NCBI GenBank assembly: GCA_902728285.1
Contig: CACVBU010001134.1
Location: forward strand, 186,001-250,000
Direction: 5' to 3'
DNA length: 64,000 nt
From: Clytia hemisphaerica
Lineage: Eukaryota; Cnidaria; Hydrozoa; Leptothecata; Clytiidae
Both the position numbers and the translations under genes were made by a program. Positions 30,701-38,500 of this stretch are shown here, piece by piece. Numbering within the stretch: the first letter of the stretch is position 1; each line of letters starts with the position of its first letter. Below the pieces are notes generated by a model. It did no database searches. It was not told the DNA's origin and was given only the letters and a program-made list of their open reading frames with translations.

Positions 30701-32643
30701 AATTCCAATTAAAATGACTCTCATCATGTGTGAAGTTGTTTGTAGGGGCGTTGTAATCCTTTGAAATTTTGAACCTTTGCTTGAAAACAATAGAAAAAAG
30801 TGTGAAAAGTCCCTGAAAAGTCCCATTTTTCGAGATTTCAAATTGGCATAACTTGAGTTAAGAAAATAAATACACCGAAAAATTTAGAGGTTTTTCCTAA
30901 AATCCTAGAAGCTATCTGCATGGAAAATATCTCAGACCATCTGATTATCCCTTTAACTACTGTATTCAGCTTACTGAAGATTAAAGGATTGTTTAGTGAT
31001 CAAAATGAAAAGAAAGAGCATATAAAAGTGCTAAGCATATAAGTAAGTTTTATGTAGGTATATTTAAGAGGTATTAAAATTAAGAATGTATTATGTTGGA
31101 CGGTGAAAAAGAATGCGGCTATTATATTTTGATTTTTATAATTATGAATGTATTATAATTCATAGTGGATTTCAAGAAGCCAAAATTGACTCTTCGACCA
31201 TCTTTAACCTTGGTTTTCCCTTTTTTCATCAGACATATTTCAACAGTGACGTATTAACACTTGTCCGTAATCTGGTCACCGGTTCTGTGAGTCCGGAACT
31301 GGACGAATTGTTAGCAGAAGGCAAGCAGCCGTCCGGTTCGTACGAAACACAAGAGATTGCCGCTGTCAGGAACAGATGTCGGGTGGCGCAAATTTCTTTG
31401 TTCGAAGGGCCTTTATCGGAATATGGGGTAAGTAGTTAAAAATCTTTATAAAGTCAACTCTCTCTAATTCGAACCTCTACTATTCGAATCTTTTTGTATT
31501 TCGAACTAAAATATTTGTCCCGTCAGTTAGAAATTATTTATTATGAAATACTTTCTATGATTCGAAGAAAATTATTGGTCCCTTATGAAGATCGAATTAG
31601 AGTCAACTATATTGAAGTATTAGTATGTTACACCCCTGTCTCAGTGACTCACTGATAATTTAAGGCCAGTAAAGATAAATGAAAGAAATAAATACCAATG
31701 GATATGGAAAACTAGTTCTTTAAATGAGTGAGGGTTTGGAATTCACCTTTTACAACCGATTTTCCGAGGTGGAAAGGGTTCCAACTAGGTCTGTGATTTG
31801 AGGTGTTAAGATAGTCAAAGACTGTCAGACAATTAAAAAAAAGAGACCTTTCTTTCTTCTTTCACTTCCAAAAAATTGTTAATTGTGTTGATTGTGTCAG
31901 TGTTTGGTATGCTGACTGTTAGTGAATACAAGGTGCTTCTAAGTAAGACAAAATGGGCTATTCCAGAAAAAATTGTAACCCCTATGTTGAGGAGATCATT
32001 TTCGGGAAAGGTGACACCCTGGATTTTTTTTCAAATTTTCAAGAACCCCCCCCCCCCTGGATTTTCTTCTCATTTTTTAGACTACCCTGGATTTACCTCC
32101 TCAACATATAGTTCTACAGTCCCACAGTCAGACTTGGATCCCTCTGGATTTTCAACCTTTTTCTACTGACCACCCTGGATTTTCTAAATCATTTTACTGA
32201 CCACCCTGGATTTTTTATTTTCCATACCACCCTGGAAGTCATACCTTCTCAACATAGGAGGTACAGACTATTTCTGGAATAGCCCAATCTTTGGAAGACT
32301 TAAATTTCTCTTGATTCGCATAAGTCATGAATATGATAAATACACAGTTTACTTTCCATTTTTTCATTACTAGGAATGTGGTTTATTCGGTGATCTATTT
32401 TTGTACGCTCTTCGTACGTACAACATGATCTGCTTGGGTCTCTACCGATTCCGAGATTCGCAACGTATGAAGGACAAAATACCAAGCACGAAACGTTACG
32501 TCATCACGTTCCCGCCCTTTAATTTTGTTTTGGATCCAACTGATCTGGTCTTTGTTTTAATGCAGTTCGAAAAACCGAAACGTAAAAGGAAATCTGTGTC
32601 TCGTGTTGGCTCTGTGGCGTCGCGATTTTCAGGCGCTTTTTAA
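9759..32643 (+). CDS. KCNMA1: Slo-type (BK-like) large-conductance potassium channel alpha subunit, complete, 30 exons
   Basis: This is a plasma-membrane K+ channel of the Slo1 family, built from S0-S6 plus two cytosolic RCK calcium-sensing domains. Exons: 9759-9944, 10669-10788, 11389-11450, 12556-12649, 13735-13849, 14301-14376, 15361-15436, 15889-15975, 17046-17135, 17536-17627, 18034-18144, 18655-18760, 19284-19366, 19751-19820, 20695-20760, 21309-21395, 21762-21886, 22957-23025, 23838-23927, 24714-24787, 25481-25598, 26136-26244, 26633-26728, 27317-27403, 27671-27712, 28058-28208, 28696-28968, 30204-30337, 31233-31427, 32374-32643. All introns are GT-AG, phases agree at every junction, and the total is 1117 codons plus TAA. 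Landmarks that fix the family: S0 after an IPADER-type N-terminus, FIAANDKL after S2, TVGYGD in the pore, [19 protein letters not shown] in RCK1, and MITEL and LTQPYACG in RCK2. The start is the only suitable ATG before S0. The length is close to the family norm, with a short RCK1-RCK2 linker. It differs from textbook Slo1 in S4 and in the calcium bowl. A Slo2 or Kv identity is excluded by S0 and by the RCK2 bowl region. The exact paralogue name (Slo1 versus a lineage-specific Slo) is inferred. Confidence 0.95.
10052..10322. mobile_element. MITE with CCCGAAGGGCTAG ends in Slo intron 1
   Basis: AGCCCGAAGGGCTAGAATC at left and TCTAGCCCTTCGGGCTT at right form inverted ends. An inner pair (TGGGCAATGAAACCACTTAT and ATAAGTGGCTTCACTT) strengthens the foldback. 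Relatives lie at 32967-33234 and 36020-36242. Confidence 0.7.
10797..11067. mobile_element. Inverted-repeat MITE with CTCTCTAATTCGAA ends (pogo/Tigger-like) in Slo intron 2
   Basis: AACTCTCTTTAATTCGAATC at left and TTCGAATTAGAGAGAGTT at right. Inner arms CCATCAGCTGGAACG and CGTTCCAGCTGATGG fold back. The same termini recur at 16908-17018, 19235-19276, 20817-20965, 25811-25976 and 31454-31616. The CTCT-AATTCGAA end resembles Tigger/pogo-type ends known from animals; that link is inferred. Confidence 0.7.
11173..11323. mobile_element. MITE with GACTGGAGT-GTTTATA start and GTCGTCTAGCTTGCTAGACTA end, copy 1
   Basis: The right end carries the near-palindrome TCTAGCTTGCTAGA. Other copies: 19969-20360 (longer), 24522-24670, and a right-truncated one at 29968-30077. 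This copy ends about 65 bp before Slo exon 3. Confidence 0.75.
12170..12326. repeat. Foldback element with a tRNA B-box-like loop in Slo intron 3
   Basis: Arms GAAGGTAGAGAGTCTATCAC and GTGATAGACTCTCTACCTTC are perfect and extend to 28 nt. The loop holds GTTCGAATCCC, a B-box-like sequence, plus a second short arm pair (GGAAGAGC, GCTCTTCC). Confidence 0.75.
12740..12990. repeat. Foldback repeat with TTCCGTTCC/GGAACGGAA arms
   Basis: The stretch starts near GTTCCATTTCGTTCCGGTA and ends near GGAACGGAATGGAAC, with many GTTTCGGA and GAAACCG blocks. Open frames occur in all directions because of this symmetry; they are not genes. Confidence 0.6.
13328..13514. mobile_element. MITE with TAGCCTAG inverted ends, copy 2
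   Basis: Same ends and interior as the copy at 3830-4030, here in Slo intron 4. Confidence 0.8.
13604..13713 (+). pseudogene. Decoy duplicate of the intron-4 acceptor and start of Slo exon 5
   Basis: The end of intron 4 and the start of exon 5 (around 13685-13757) have a diverged copy about 95 bp upstream. The copy keeps a TTTGACAG acceptor (AG at 13637-13638) and reads [12 protein letters not shown] before an in-frame TAA at 13711-13713. The true exon starts at 13735 with FIAANDKL. No usable donor follows in the copy, so splicing to it would give a truncated channel. It is probably a small tandem duplication. Confidence 0.7.
14461..15043. mobile_element. Full CCCCGGTGGAAC-family element in Slo intron 6, with imperfect 8-bp target-site duplication
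   Basis: Left end CACCCCTGTGTCACTGACCC, right end GGGGCTGTGAGACAGGGGTG. The flanks are TTATAATA (14453-14460) and TTATAACA (15044-15051), 7 of 8 identical, a hAT-like duplication length. A second MITE is nested inside at 14495-14808. Confidence 0.8.
14495..14808. mobile_element. Nested MITE, 314 bp, 5-bp target-site duplication
   Basis: It starts CAGTCAAGAACACCTTCAAA and ends in the exact reverse complement (ending CTTGACTG). CCTAC flanks both sides (14490-14494, 14809-14813). Inside are repeated TTAGCCTATCATAGGCT-type blocks facing each other. Confidence 0.85.
15361..17627 (+). other. KCNMA1: Slo pore region (S5, selectivity filter, S6; exons 7-10)
   Basis: Exon 7 gives S5. Exon 8 gives the turret and pore helix ([10 protein letters not shown], then FECLYFLF). 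Exon 9 begins [10 protein letters not shown], with the K+ selectivity filter at 17058-17075, and exon 10 finishes S6 ([10 protein letters not shown]). The filter is unchanged, so potassium selectivity is expected. In S6 the Gly-Gly hinge of Slo1 reads Val-Gly (V300, G301), so only the second glycine is kept, and YVP reads YLP. These are direct readings; the effects on gating are inference. Confidence 0.93.
16305..16566. mobile_element. MITE with TTTTATAAGAAC-type ends, copy 2
   Basis: CTTTTTTATAAGAATAATTT at left and GTTCTTATAAAAAAAAG at right, with AAGAACATT blocks inside. It lies in Slo intron 8. Confidence 0.6.
19370..19570. repeat. Tandem repeat of about 32 bp in Slo intron 13
   Basis: Units of AAGTCCTTCAATTTGATTGG followed by TTCTTCAA repeat about six times right after the exon 13 donor (19366), with TTTAAATTCATTGGC variants. 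Confidence 0.75.
19969..20360. mobile_element. MITE with GACTGGAGTCGTTTATA start, copy 2 (longest)
   Basis: It starts AGACTGGAGTCGTTTATAAT and ends GTCGTCTAGCTTGCTAGACT, about 390 bp. The short copies at 11173 and 24522 share both ends, so this may be nearer the full form. The 62-codon frame inside has no recognisable domain. Confidence 0.7.
20488..20654. repeat. 167-bp foldback in Slo intron 14
   Basis: Arms run CTTATCGGAGTTTTT, then TCTAAAAAAGCGATG, then TTGTGGGATTGTTTC, with near-perfect reverse complement on the other side. The centre is around TTCCTCGAGGAA (itself a palindrome). Confidence 0.85.
21941..22492. mobile_element. G-rich-ended MITE, copy d, with another MITE nested inside
   Basis: Outer ends CCCAGGGGGGTAC and CCCCTCCCCCTGGG. 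A nested inverted pair, ACACCTTTTCGACCGTAG (about 22027) and CTACGGTCGAAAAGGTGT (about 22213), marks a second insertion of about 205 bp. A lone end of that second element occurs at about 39279. Confidence 0.75.
22554..22818 (+). mobile_element. tRNA-derived SINE, family 1, in Slo intron 17
   Basis: It starts GCGACCGTAGCATGAAGGTA, carries a B-box-like GGTTGAGGGTTCTATCC, then a tail shared with 28268-28450 (GATGCCTCT, GATGCTCAGCAATTAA, GGATCAAGGG, CCAGGGA). It ends in a TTACTTACTGAC simple tail. Head, unrelated body and short 3' repeat are SINE features. Confidence 0.75.
23053..23364. mobile_element. MITE with ACACGTTTTTTATAAGAAC ends, copy 3, with internal duplication
   Basis: Same ends as 9107-9360. 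A block containing TTCTTATTTTCACTATTTTG and GTGGGTATTT occurs twice in tandem, which makes it longer. Confidence 0.75.
24208..24411. mobile_element. AACGTT-rich inverted-repeat element in Slo intron 19
   Basis: It starts CCCAGCTGGCACACAACGTT and ends with the exact reverse complement. A second internal start-like copy (CCCAGCTTGGACACAACGTT, about 24312) suggests tandem or nested insertion. The palindromic AACGTT recurs throughout. Confidence 0.85.
24522..24670. mobile_element. MITE with GTCGTTTATA start and GTCGTCTAGCATGCTAGACTA end, copy 3
   Basis: The right end contains the palindrome TCTAGCATGCTAGA. It ends about 45 bp before Slo exon 20. Confidence 0.65.
26957..27290. repeat. Long (TTCG)n / (GTTC)n microsatellite next to Slo exon 24
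   Basis: About 290 bp of uninterrupted TTCG units, then a GCTCGCTCG and TCTCG interruption and a few more units, ending about 27 bp before the exon 24 acceptor. The minus-strand reading gives an endless NERT peptide, which is an artefact. Confidence 0.97.
28268..28450 (+). mobile_element. tRNA-derived SINE, family 1, in Slo intron 26
   Basis: It starts GCGACCGTAGTGCAGTGGTA (A-box-like) with a B-box-like GGTTGTGGATTCGATTATC, followed by the same body as 22554-22818. It lies 60 bp after the exon 26 donor. Confidence 0.75.
29065..29384. mobile_element. G-rich-ended MITE, copy e, with homopolymer G and C runs
   Basis: It begins GGGTTGCGAGCTGACGGGGG (a run of ten or more G) and ends in a run of at least 14 C. 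GTGCCGCCCGACC and GGGCGGCACATACC pair inside. It lies in Slo intron 27. Confidence 0.75.
29471..29673. mobile_element. MITE with TAGCCTAG-like ends, copy 3
   Basis: Left end TACCCTAGAAATC, right end AACTAGGCTA, with the shared interior AAATCTTTAAAGCGCC. Slo intron 27. Confidence 0.7.
31454..31616. mobile_element. CTCTCTAATTCGAA-ended MITE in Slo intron 29
   Basis: Left AACTCTCTCTAATTCGAACC, right GATCGAATTAGAGTCAACTA, with the GTCCC inner landmark shared with other copies. Confidence 0.65.
31965..32245. repeat. Tandem CACCCTGGATTTT repeat in Slo intron 29
   Basis: CCCTGGATTTT with slightly different spacers occurs at least five times (about 32017, 32057, 32086, 32171, 32204). The ends GGGCTATTCCAGAAA and TTTCTGGAATAGCCC are inverted, so the whole is an inverted-repeat element filled by the tandem array. 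Confidence 0.75.
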
Positions 32644-32898
32644 TTTTGTTTTTTGTTAGCATTGACTTGTAGGTTTTTATATCTTTTGTTTTTTTAAATA
32701 TTTTTAAAACCCTAATCACGTACTTCTATTACTTTTCAAGGGTCTTGTTAAGATTTACAAATTATACCTAAAATTCTATGATCCAGGGGTCTTATATAGA
32801 CCCAGCGAACGGCGACTATCACCGATCAAAGCATCAAAGAATAGAAGTATGTCGGTCTAAAACTTCGGTTCAAAAACAAAGCAAAATAAGACTTTTGG

Positions 32899-32904
32899 AA
32901 TAAA
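32899..32904 (+). terminator. Candidate polyadenylation signal of the Slo gene
   Basis: AATAAA lies 256 nt after the Slo stop codon, just before the MITE at 32967. It is the first canonical signal after the stop. No transcript evidence is available. Confidence 0.45.
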
Positions 32905-32966
32905 TGAAGAATCTTTGAAAAAAGGATTGGCTTTTAGCAGATATGATGAACTACCCACAGATCCCG

Positions 32967-33234
32967 AAGGGCTAGATCTGCGGCCTTTATCGAAAAGTGA
33001 AGGAAGTTTTGGTAGGATTTCCTACCAAAGAAATCACGTGACAACAAGCAATTTCACTGGTTTTAGAGATGTAAAATAGCGTTTGCCGCCTACTTTTTTT
33101 GGTCTCACGGTCCGAAAACAATTAAAATGCTATAGATCCTATCCATCGGCACGAAATTTAAAAAGTCAAATTTTTGCTTCACTTTTTTTTCTGGTGGAGA
33201 AAGCTTAAAGTTGCTTACCTAGCCCTTCGGGCTT
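32967..33234. mobile_element. MITE with CCCGAAGGGCTAG ends, downstream of Slo
   Basis: Left CCCGAAGGGCTAGATCTG, right CTAGCCCTTCGGG. The interior (AAATCACGTGA, GGCACGAAATTTAAAAAGTC) is repeated at 36020-36242 in PDIA6 intron 7. Confidence 0.8.
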
Positions 33235-35240
33235 TACAGGATATCTGTGGAACTACCTCCAATTTTTGAAGACCTTTACGTACGTGGTAGTAGAAAATTA
33301 AGAAAGAAGTTTTTTAAAGCTCACTTTATTGCCTGTACATATAGTAATTATTTCTAGAATTATGATTTTGTAAAATGTAGATTTTAATGATGTTTTTTAT
33401 GCACGTTAATTTATTATGGTAGACGAGTTGTCGATAAAAACACTTTTGTTTTATTTTGTACATGAATGACCTTTTAAAAAAGATCAGAAAAAGAAACTAT
33501 TTAATATGCATAACACCCGTGTCAGCTTGTTTCATGTTTCCGGTAGAAATCACAGAAATATGTAATCGGATTCATCGGGCTCAAGAAATTGTTAAATAAT
33601 CAAGTTTGTTTTTCACCGATTTTTAAAATTTATTCTAAAGTTAGATTTAGTTCGGTTAATGGAATTACTGCATAATTAGCGTGATAGGAGGAAATTCTTT
33701 TATTTTGAGTCTAATCATGCGTAAACTTTAGGGGCTTATATTTTGGGAACACATCGCTCAGACCAAAGGATATTTTCTTGCTCAGAATTCTTAGGACGAG
33801 CCATCTTTTCTTGAGATTTTTCTAGCGATCTAAACAAAGCTAAAACAAAAGTGATTTAAATAGAAAAGATCAGAACACTTTGAGTGATGAGATGATGATG
33901 GAGTTTTTACAAGATGCCTAACTGATTGGTTATTTTTAAACAATAGGGATGACGCGTTCTTTAGAAAAAGTAATAAACTCGTTTGTCTCAACATTTAACG
34001 ACCAACAGAGTCATCAAAGAACTTGTAAAAACTCCGGCTTGACCCTGAGTGATCAAAGAAGCTGGTATTCTATTCCATATTCCGTTTCTCTGGTATGACA
34101 GTTTTTTGGTTTTTCAATTGCAGATCTTTCGATAGGGAAGTCTGAAAAATCCTTCTTGGCGCCCCTTCACAAATGGGCTCCGCTGTTAGGGTCTAAACAC
34201 TAAAGATGCTAAAACGTCAAAATCTTCTCCCTCTAGAGCAGAGGGTGACTTTCAATTTTTGAATCGGACTTTCCCGTGAGCCCAACTGGCTGGAAAACTT
34301 TCTATTTAGCCGATAAGAAACTTTGTACTGAAATATCGATATCTTTGAAAAATAGCCAAACAATAAGGGTTAAAAACTCTTTAAAACGATTGCAGGTTTT
34401 TTATAGCTCTAGAATCCGCAATCAGGTTCAGTGACATACTTGGGCCACATGTACTATTTTGCCATGTTGATAGCTTAATTTTACTCGAGTACGCATTTTT
34501 TATAAGCACCTCCAATTTTCGCGTCAGAGCTGGGGTTGCTTAGAATTCTAGCTGATTTTCTGAAAATTTTGCTTTGACCCCCCTTGACATTATATCATTT
34601 TCATGCTTATTGGGTCAAGGACTGTGATTTTTTATGCTTAGATTATCTAAAAACCTTTTACTTTAGAGATAGTAAAAAAAGGCTAATTTCAGGACTCGAG
34701 CCTTACTAAAAATAATATGTAAAGCGTAAATGGATTGAAGCATTGAGGCATAAAATCATAATTCATAAATTTAAATCCGGCATTTAAAAAACTGTTATTT
34801 CTGAATTTTATATCATTTTTGGTTACAATTGACAACATTAAAAAGGTCAAAAAACCTACATAAAACTTTGGGCAAAATACTAAAAATAGTGCCACAAGCA
34901 AATTTGAAAAACATTAATACATACATACGAGTGAATGATCTACAACTATTTTGAAACCCCGCTCTACAAGAGATTGTAACAGTAAAAACTTTCATTGTTC
35001 GATAAAAAAACTGTGTAAATTGTTTTCAACTCCTTGAAAAGATGGTCGCCGGTTAGTAGAAATAATTTAAAAAGGTGGCCTAATAAATGAATGAAAAAAT
35101 GAACGAAAAACTTCCTAAAAAGCAGCAAACTCTCTACAACTCTAGAGTATCAAGGAGACACAAAGCAATGAACAATAGAGAGTGTACTGTTCTCGACACA
35201 CGCAAGTTAAGATTACGTCATTTTTCATATCGATAACATG
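33235..35240. other. Intergenic stretch between convergent Slo and PDIA6 genes
   Basis: I see no protein gene, RNA gene or complete transposon here. A lone ACACCCGTGTCAG end near 33508 and scattered A/T tracts are all that stands out. Confidence 0.5.
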
Positions 35241-35520
35241 AAATTCAACCAATTTAGCGACTTTAAAGGTTTTATTTTTACATAAGTGTCCCCGTTTCAA
35301 ATCAGACACATTTTAAATATCAGGACAGTGTCTTCCTATTGTTAGATTATGCTGATATAAGCAAAAAATCTTTTTCTTTTCCTCTTTCTGACCAATCTTG
35401 CTCCGCATTAATCCAATGTGAAAAAGCTTGTGAATTAAAATTGATGAATAAGCAAACGATATCACTCTTATTTAAAAACAAAACCTTTAAGTTAAAAAGG
35501 GATTCCTTGTTTTTTGGGTG
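35240..35520 (-). repeat. Inverted copy of the 7561-7815 repeat
   Basis: TATGCTGATATAAGCAAAAA, GACCAATCTTGCTCC and CCAATGTGAAAAAGCTTG match the reverse complement of the 7.6-kb region. It ends about 70 bp before the PDIA6 stop codon, so it forms part of the likely PDIA6 3' untranslated region. Confidence 0.7.
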
Positions 35521-35587
35521 TTTAATGGCGACGTGATCAATCTTACGTATATGTCAAGAGTTAGAAAGTTTAAAAAAGTTTATATTT

Positions 35588-38500
35588 TTACAATTCATCG
35601 TTTTTCTTCTTTGGTTCATCATCGAGATCATCCAATTCAATATCGCTCAAATCAATATCTTCTTCTTCAGGCATTTTCCCATCTAATCCGTCCCATGGTT
35701 CAACGTCCTTGATTGAGGGTAACCCGTTTGTTAATTTCTCAGTGCGTCCACGGCCGACAGCGATCGAACGGAGTAATTCGTCGATACCGTCTTTACTGAA
35801 TGATCCGCGAAGTCCAACGAAAACCTATCCGAAAAAAGTTAATAGAGGAAAAGGTCAATTAACAGAGAAAAACCTTTCAAATTTCAATATGGGCGGGGGT
35901 AAAGCTTCTAAACGCAATAAAAAATGGATAAATTTGGAGGCTTCGTGTCACTTAGCATTTGAGTCTTACATACATAGAAACTTTTAGAGCCTTCAAAAAA
36001 TGAGCCCCGAAATAGAGATTGGATTGGATTTCCTACCAAAGAAATCACGTGATAACAAGCAATTTCACTGGTTTGAGAGATGCGAAATAGCGTTTTCCGC
36101 CTACTTTTTTTATCTCGCGTTCCAAAAATAAGTAAAATGCTAGATGCTATCCATCGGCACGAAATTTAAAAAGTCAAATTTCTGATTCACTTTTTTTTTG
36201 CTGGATAAAGCTTAAAGTTGCCTATCTAGCCCTTCAGGCTTTACAGACCTGTGTGCCAGAGTGATGAAGACTCGATTATTATCATTGAAAATTATAATTT
36301 CAAAGCAAATACATTTTCTAACCTTCTTTCTAATATTGACGACTGCCATTGCTGGATATCCGAATCCACCGATGCCAAGAGCTTGTTCTAATTTCTGGTG
36401 AGTAGCAGCTGAAGTCCAAACCCATCCCCATAGCTTAGCTTTGTATTTATCTCCCAATTCACGTAAGACGGTCAAAAAATTGTTACGTCCGGACGCTTGG
36501 GTGTCTAAGATATCAGGTAAGAAAGACACAATGCAGAGTGGTTTCTCGTTGCAGTTATCTTCTAAGATCTTGTTTGAAGTCAATTCCATGATCTCTGGTG
36601 GTTCAACGGATTCGGAGTGGAGTTCCAAAGCAAATGCAATGATATCACTGGCGGTACGCCCACCCTGAAAATCTTGGGCGGAGTTGAAATCTTTGACGCC
36701 GGCTCGGAAGTATTTGATGGTTGGATATCCTTGAACTTGGAATCTGGAAATGAAAAATTATATTCTATGAATGGAAAGACGGTCGATTTGAATTGAGTCG
36801 AGAAGTTTTAGTCCATTTCAAATAATAATGGGTTCTACAGTTACTTCTGTAGGGATACATTGTTTTTCATTTTCCCTCTTTTTACTTTTTTGAAGCTTTT
36901 GGTCAATTAACCCATTGGAAACTTGTGTCCATAACTCCTAGCAACTTTACATACACTTACCGTTGTGCCATATTTGGGTGAGCAGTAGCATCGAGTGCTC
37001 CGAGTTTGACTTTTCCTTTGAGCTCAGCTGCAGCTTTCTTCCATTCAGGCTCTAATCTTTGACAATGTCCACACCTGGTAAAATAAGATAAATAAGATAA
37101 ATCCTTAGCATTTCAAAATCAATCCCTTATTAAGCGAACTAATCACACGATGGGTCATTTTTTCTCATTTGGCCCACCTTCAAAGAGAGCAATTAACCGT
37201 TAATAGCGAGGTTAAGCACGAGTTTATTTTGACCGTAAAGTGCGATACCGTAGGTCAGTACATAAGATTTCACTTACATGGTTTGCTTTGGCAAGTTATG
37301 TACAGGCCTACGGTATCGCACTTTACGGTCAAAATAAAGCGTGTTTAACCTCGCTAATTGCATTCTCCGGAGAGCAATTAAATTCGTTAATCAGACTCTT
37401 CAACGACGCACCAATTTTTACAAAATAGAGTCTAATGTTTTTTCGTTCGTTTTTTTATCGAACGTTATAATTTCAATCGAACGTTATAATTTCATTCGAA
37501 ATTCACTTTGCGAGAAAGAAAAACTATGAACAACAATAAAAGAAAAACATAAAGAGAAGAGAAAAAAATACTTTCAGTGTAATTTTCTTTCTTAACGGTA
37601 TAAAAGTAGCCAGACCCAAAGATTAGCTGGGAATCACATGATAACTCGCTCGTGATTTTTTGTCTCGATATTTAAAAAAAGACTCATGCAATTATTCACG
37701 AATCGCACTCGCTACCACGTGTTTACATACACTAAACAAGATGAGTTAATTTTTCTTATTTGGCGCGCCTTCAAAGAGAGCAATAAATTGTTAGTTGCAT
37801 TCTGTAGAAAGTAATTATTCTCGAAATGCACTTATACTAATTTTCGTGGGAAAAATATTCGCTTTTTTCGGCAAAACGGCAAAAAATCAGAACCCGCGAA
37901 TTACAAATTTTGCGATTTTTCATCAAAAATCTGAAAAACCCATAGAAGAATGAAAAAAATAAGTCCAAAATCGAAGCTTTTTTTGGATTTTTTTCGACCA
38001 CGAAAATTAGTTTCCGTTTTTTATCAGTTTTCTTGCTAAAATTAGCCCCCTTAAGGTAACCGATCAAAAATCATCTTGGTCTGACGAATTTATTTAACGC
38101 CGACTTTTTCACAATACAATATTCAACGTAAATATATGAAAGAATGAAACATACAAATCCAATTCTTGAACCTTAGCGGCAAGCCTTTGTTGCCCTATAC
38201 GGTCAACCCCCAGAAAGATATATCTTACCATGGTGCAAAGAATTCAACGAGAACAGGTTCTTTGGCGTTCAAAACTTCTTTCTCAAAGTTGGCGTCAGTT
38301 AATTCAACAACTGCATCACCGCTGCTACCGCCGCCGCTTCCACCACTTCCACCACGGCTTGACTAGAAATATCAAATAAAAAAAACCTTCAATAACAATT
38401 AGTTACTGGCAAAAAAGAAATAGAGAAGCACGACCATCCAATAATACCGTAGACGATGCTATCGTCCATGTCATATATTATGATATTATGATACAGCAAA

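Larger units (their letters stand above)
26633..32643 (+). other. KCNMA1: Slo RCK2 domain with rearranged calcium bowl (exons 23-30)
   Basis: RCK2 begins with [10 protein letters not shown] (exon 23) and continues through LPLRASN (exon 24), the 14-codon exon 25, [18 protein letters not shown] (exon 26), NIPMITEL (exon 27) and [11 protein letters not shown] (exon 28). The calcium bowl in exon 28 (residues 928-938, within 30204-30337) reads [11 protein letters not shown], where Slo1 has an unbroken run of aspartates. It is one residue longer and split by MNIY. The last exon has the conserved CRVAQ-to-GDLF region context, then KRYVITFPP and LVFVLMQF, and ends in a short basic, serine-rich tail followed by TAA. 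Confidence 0.9.
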
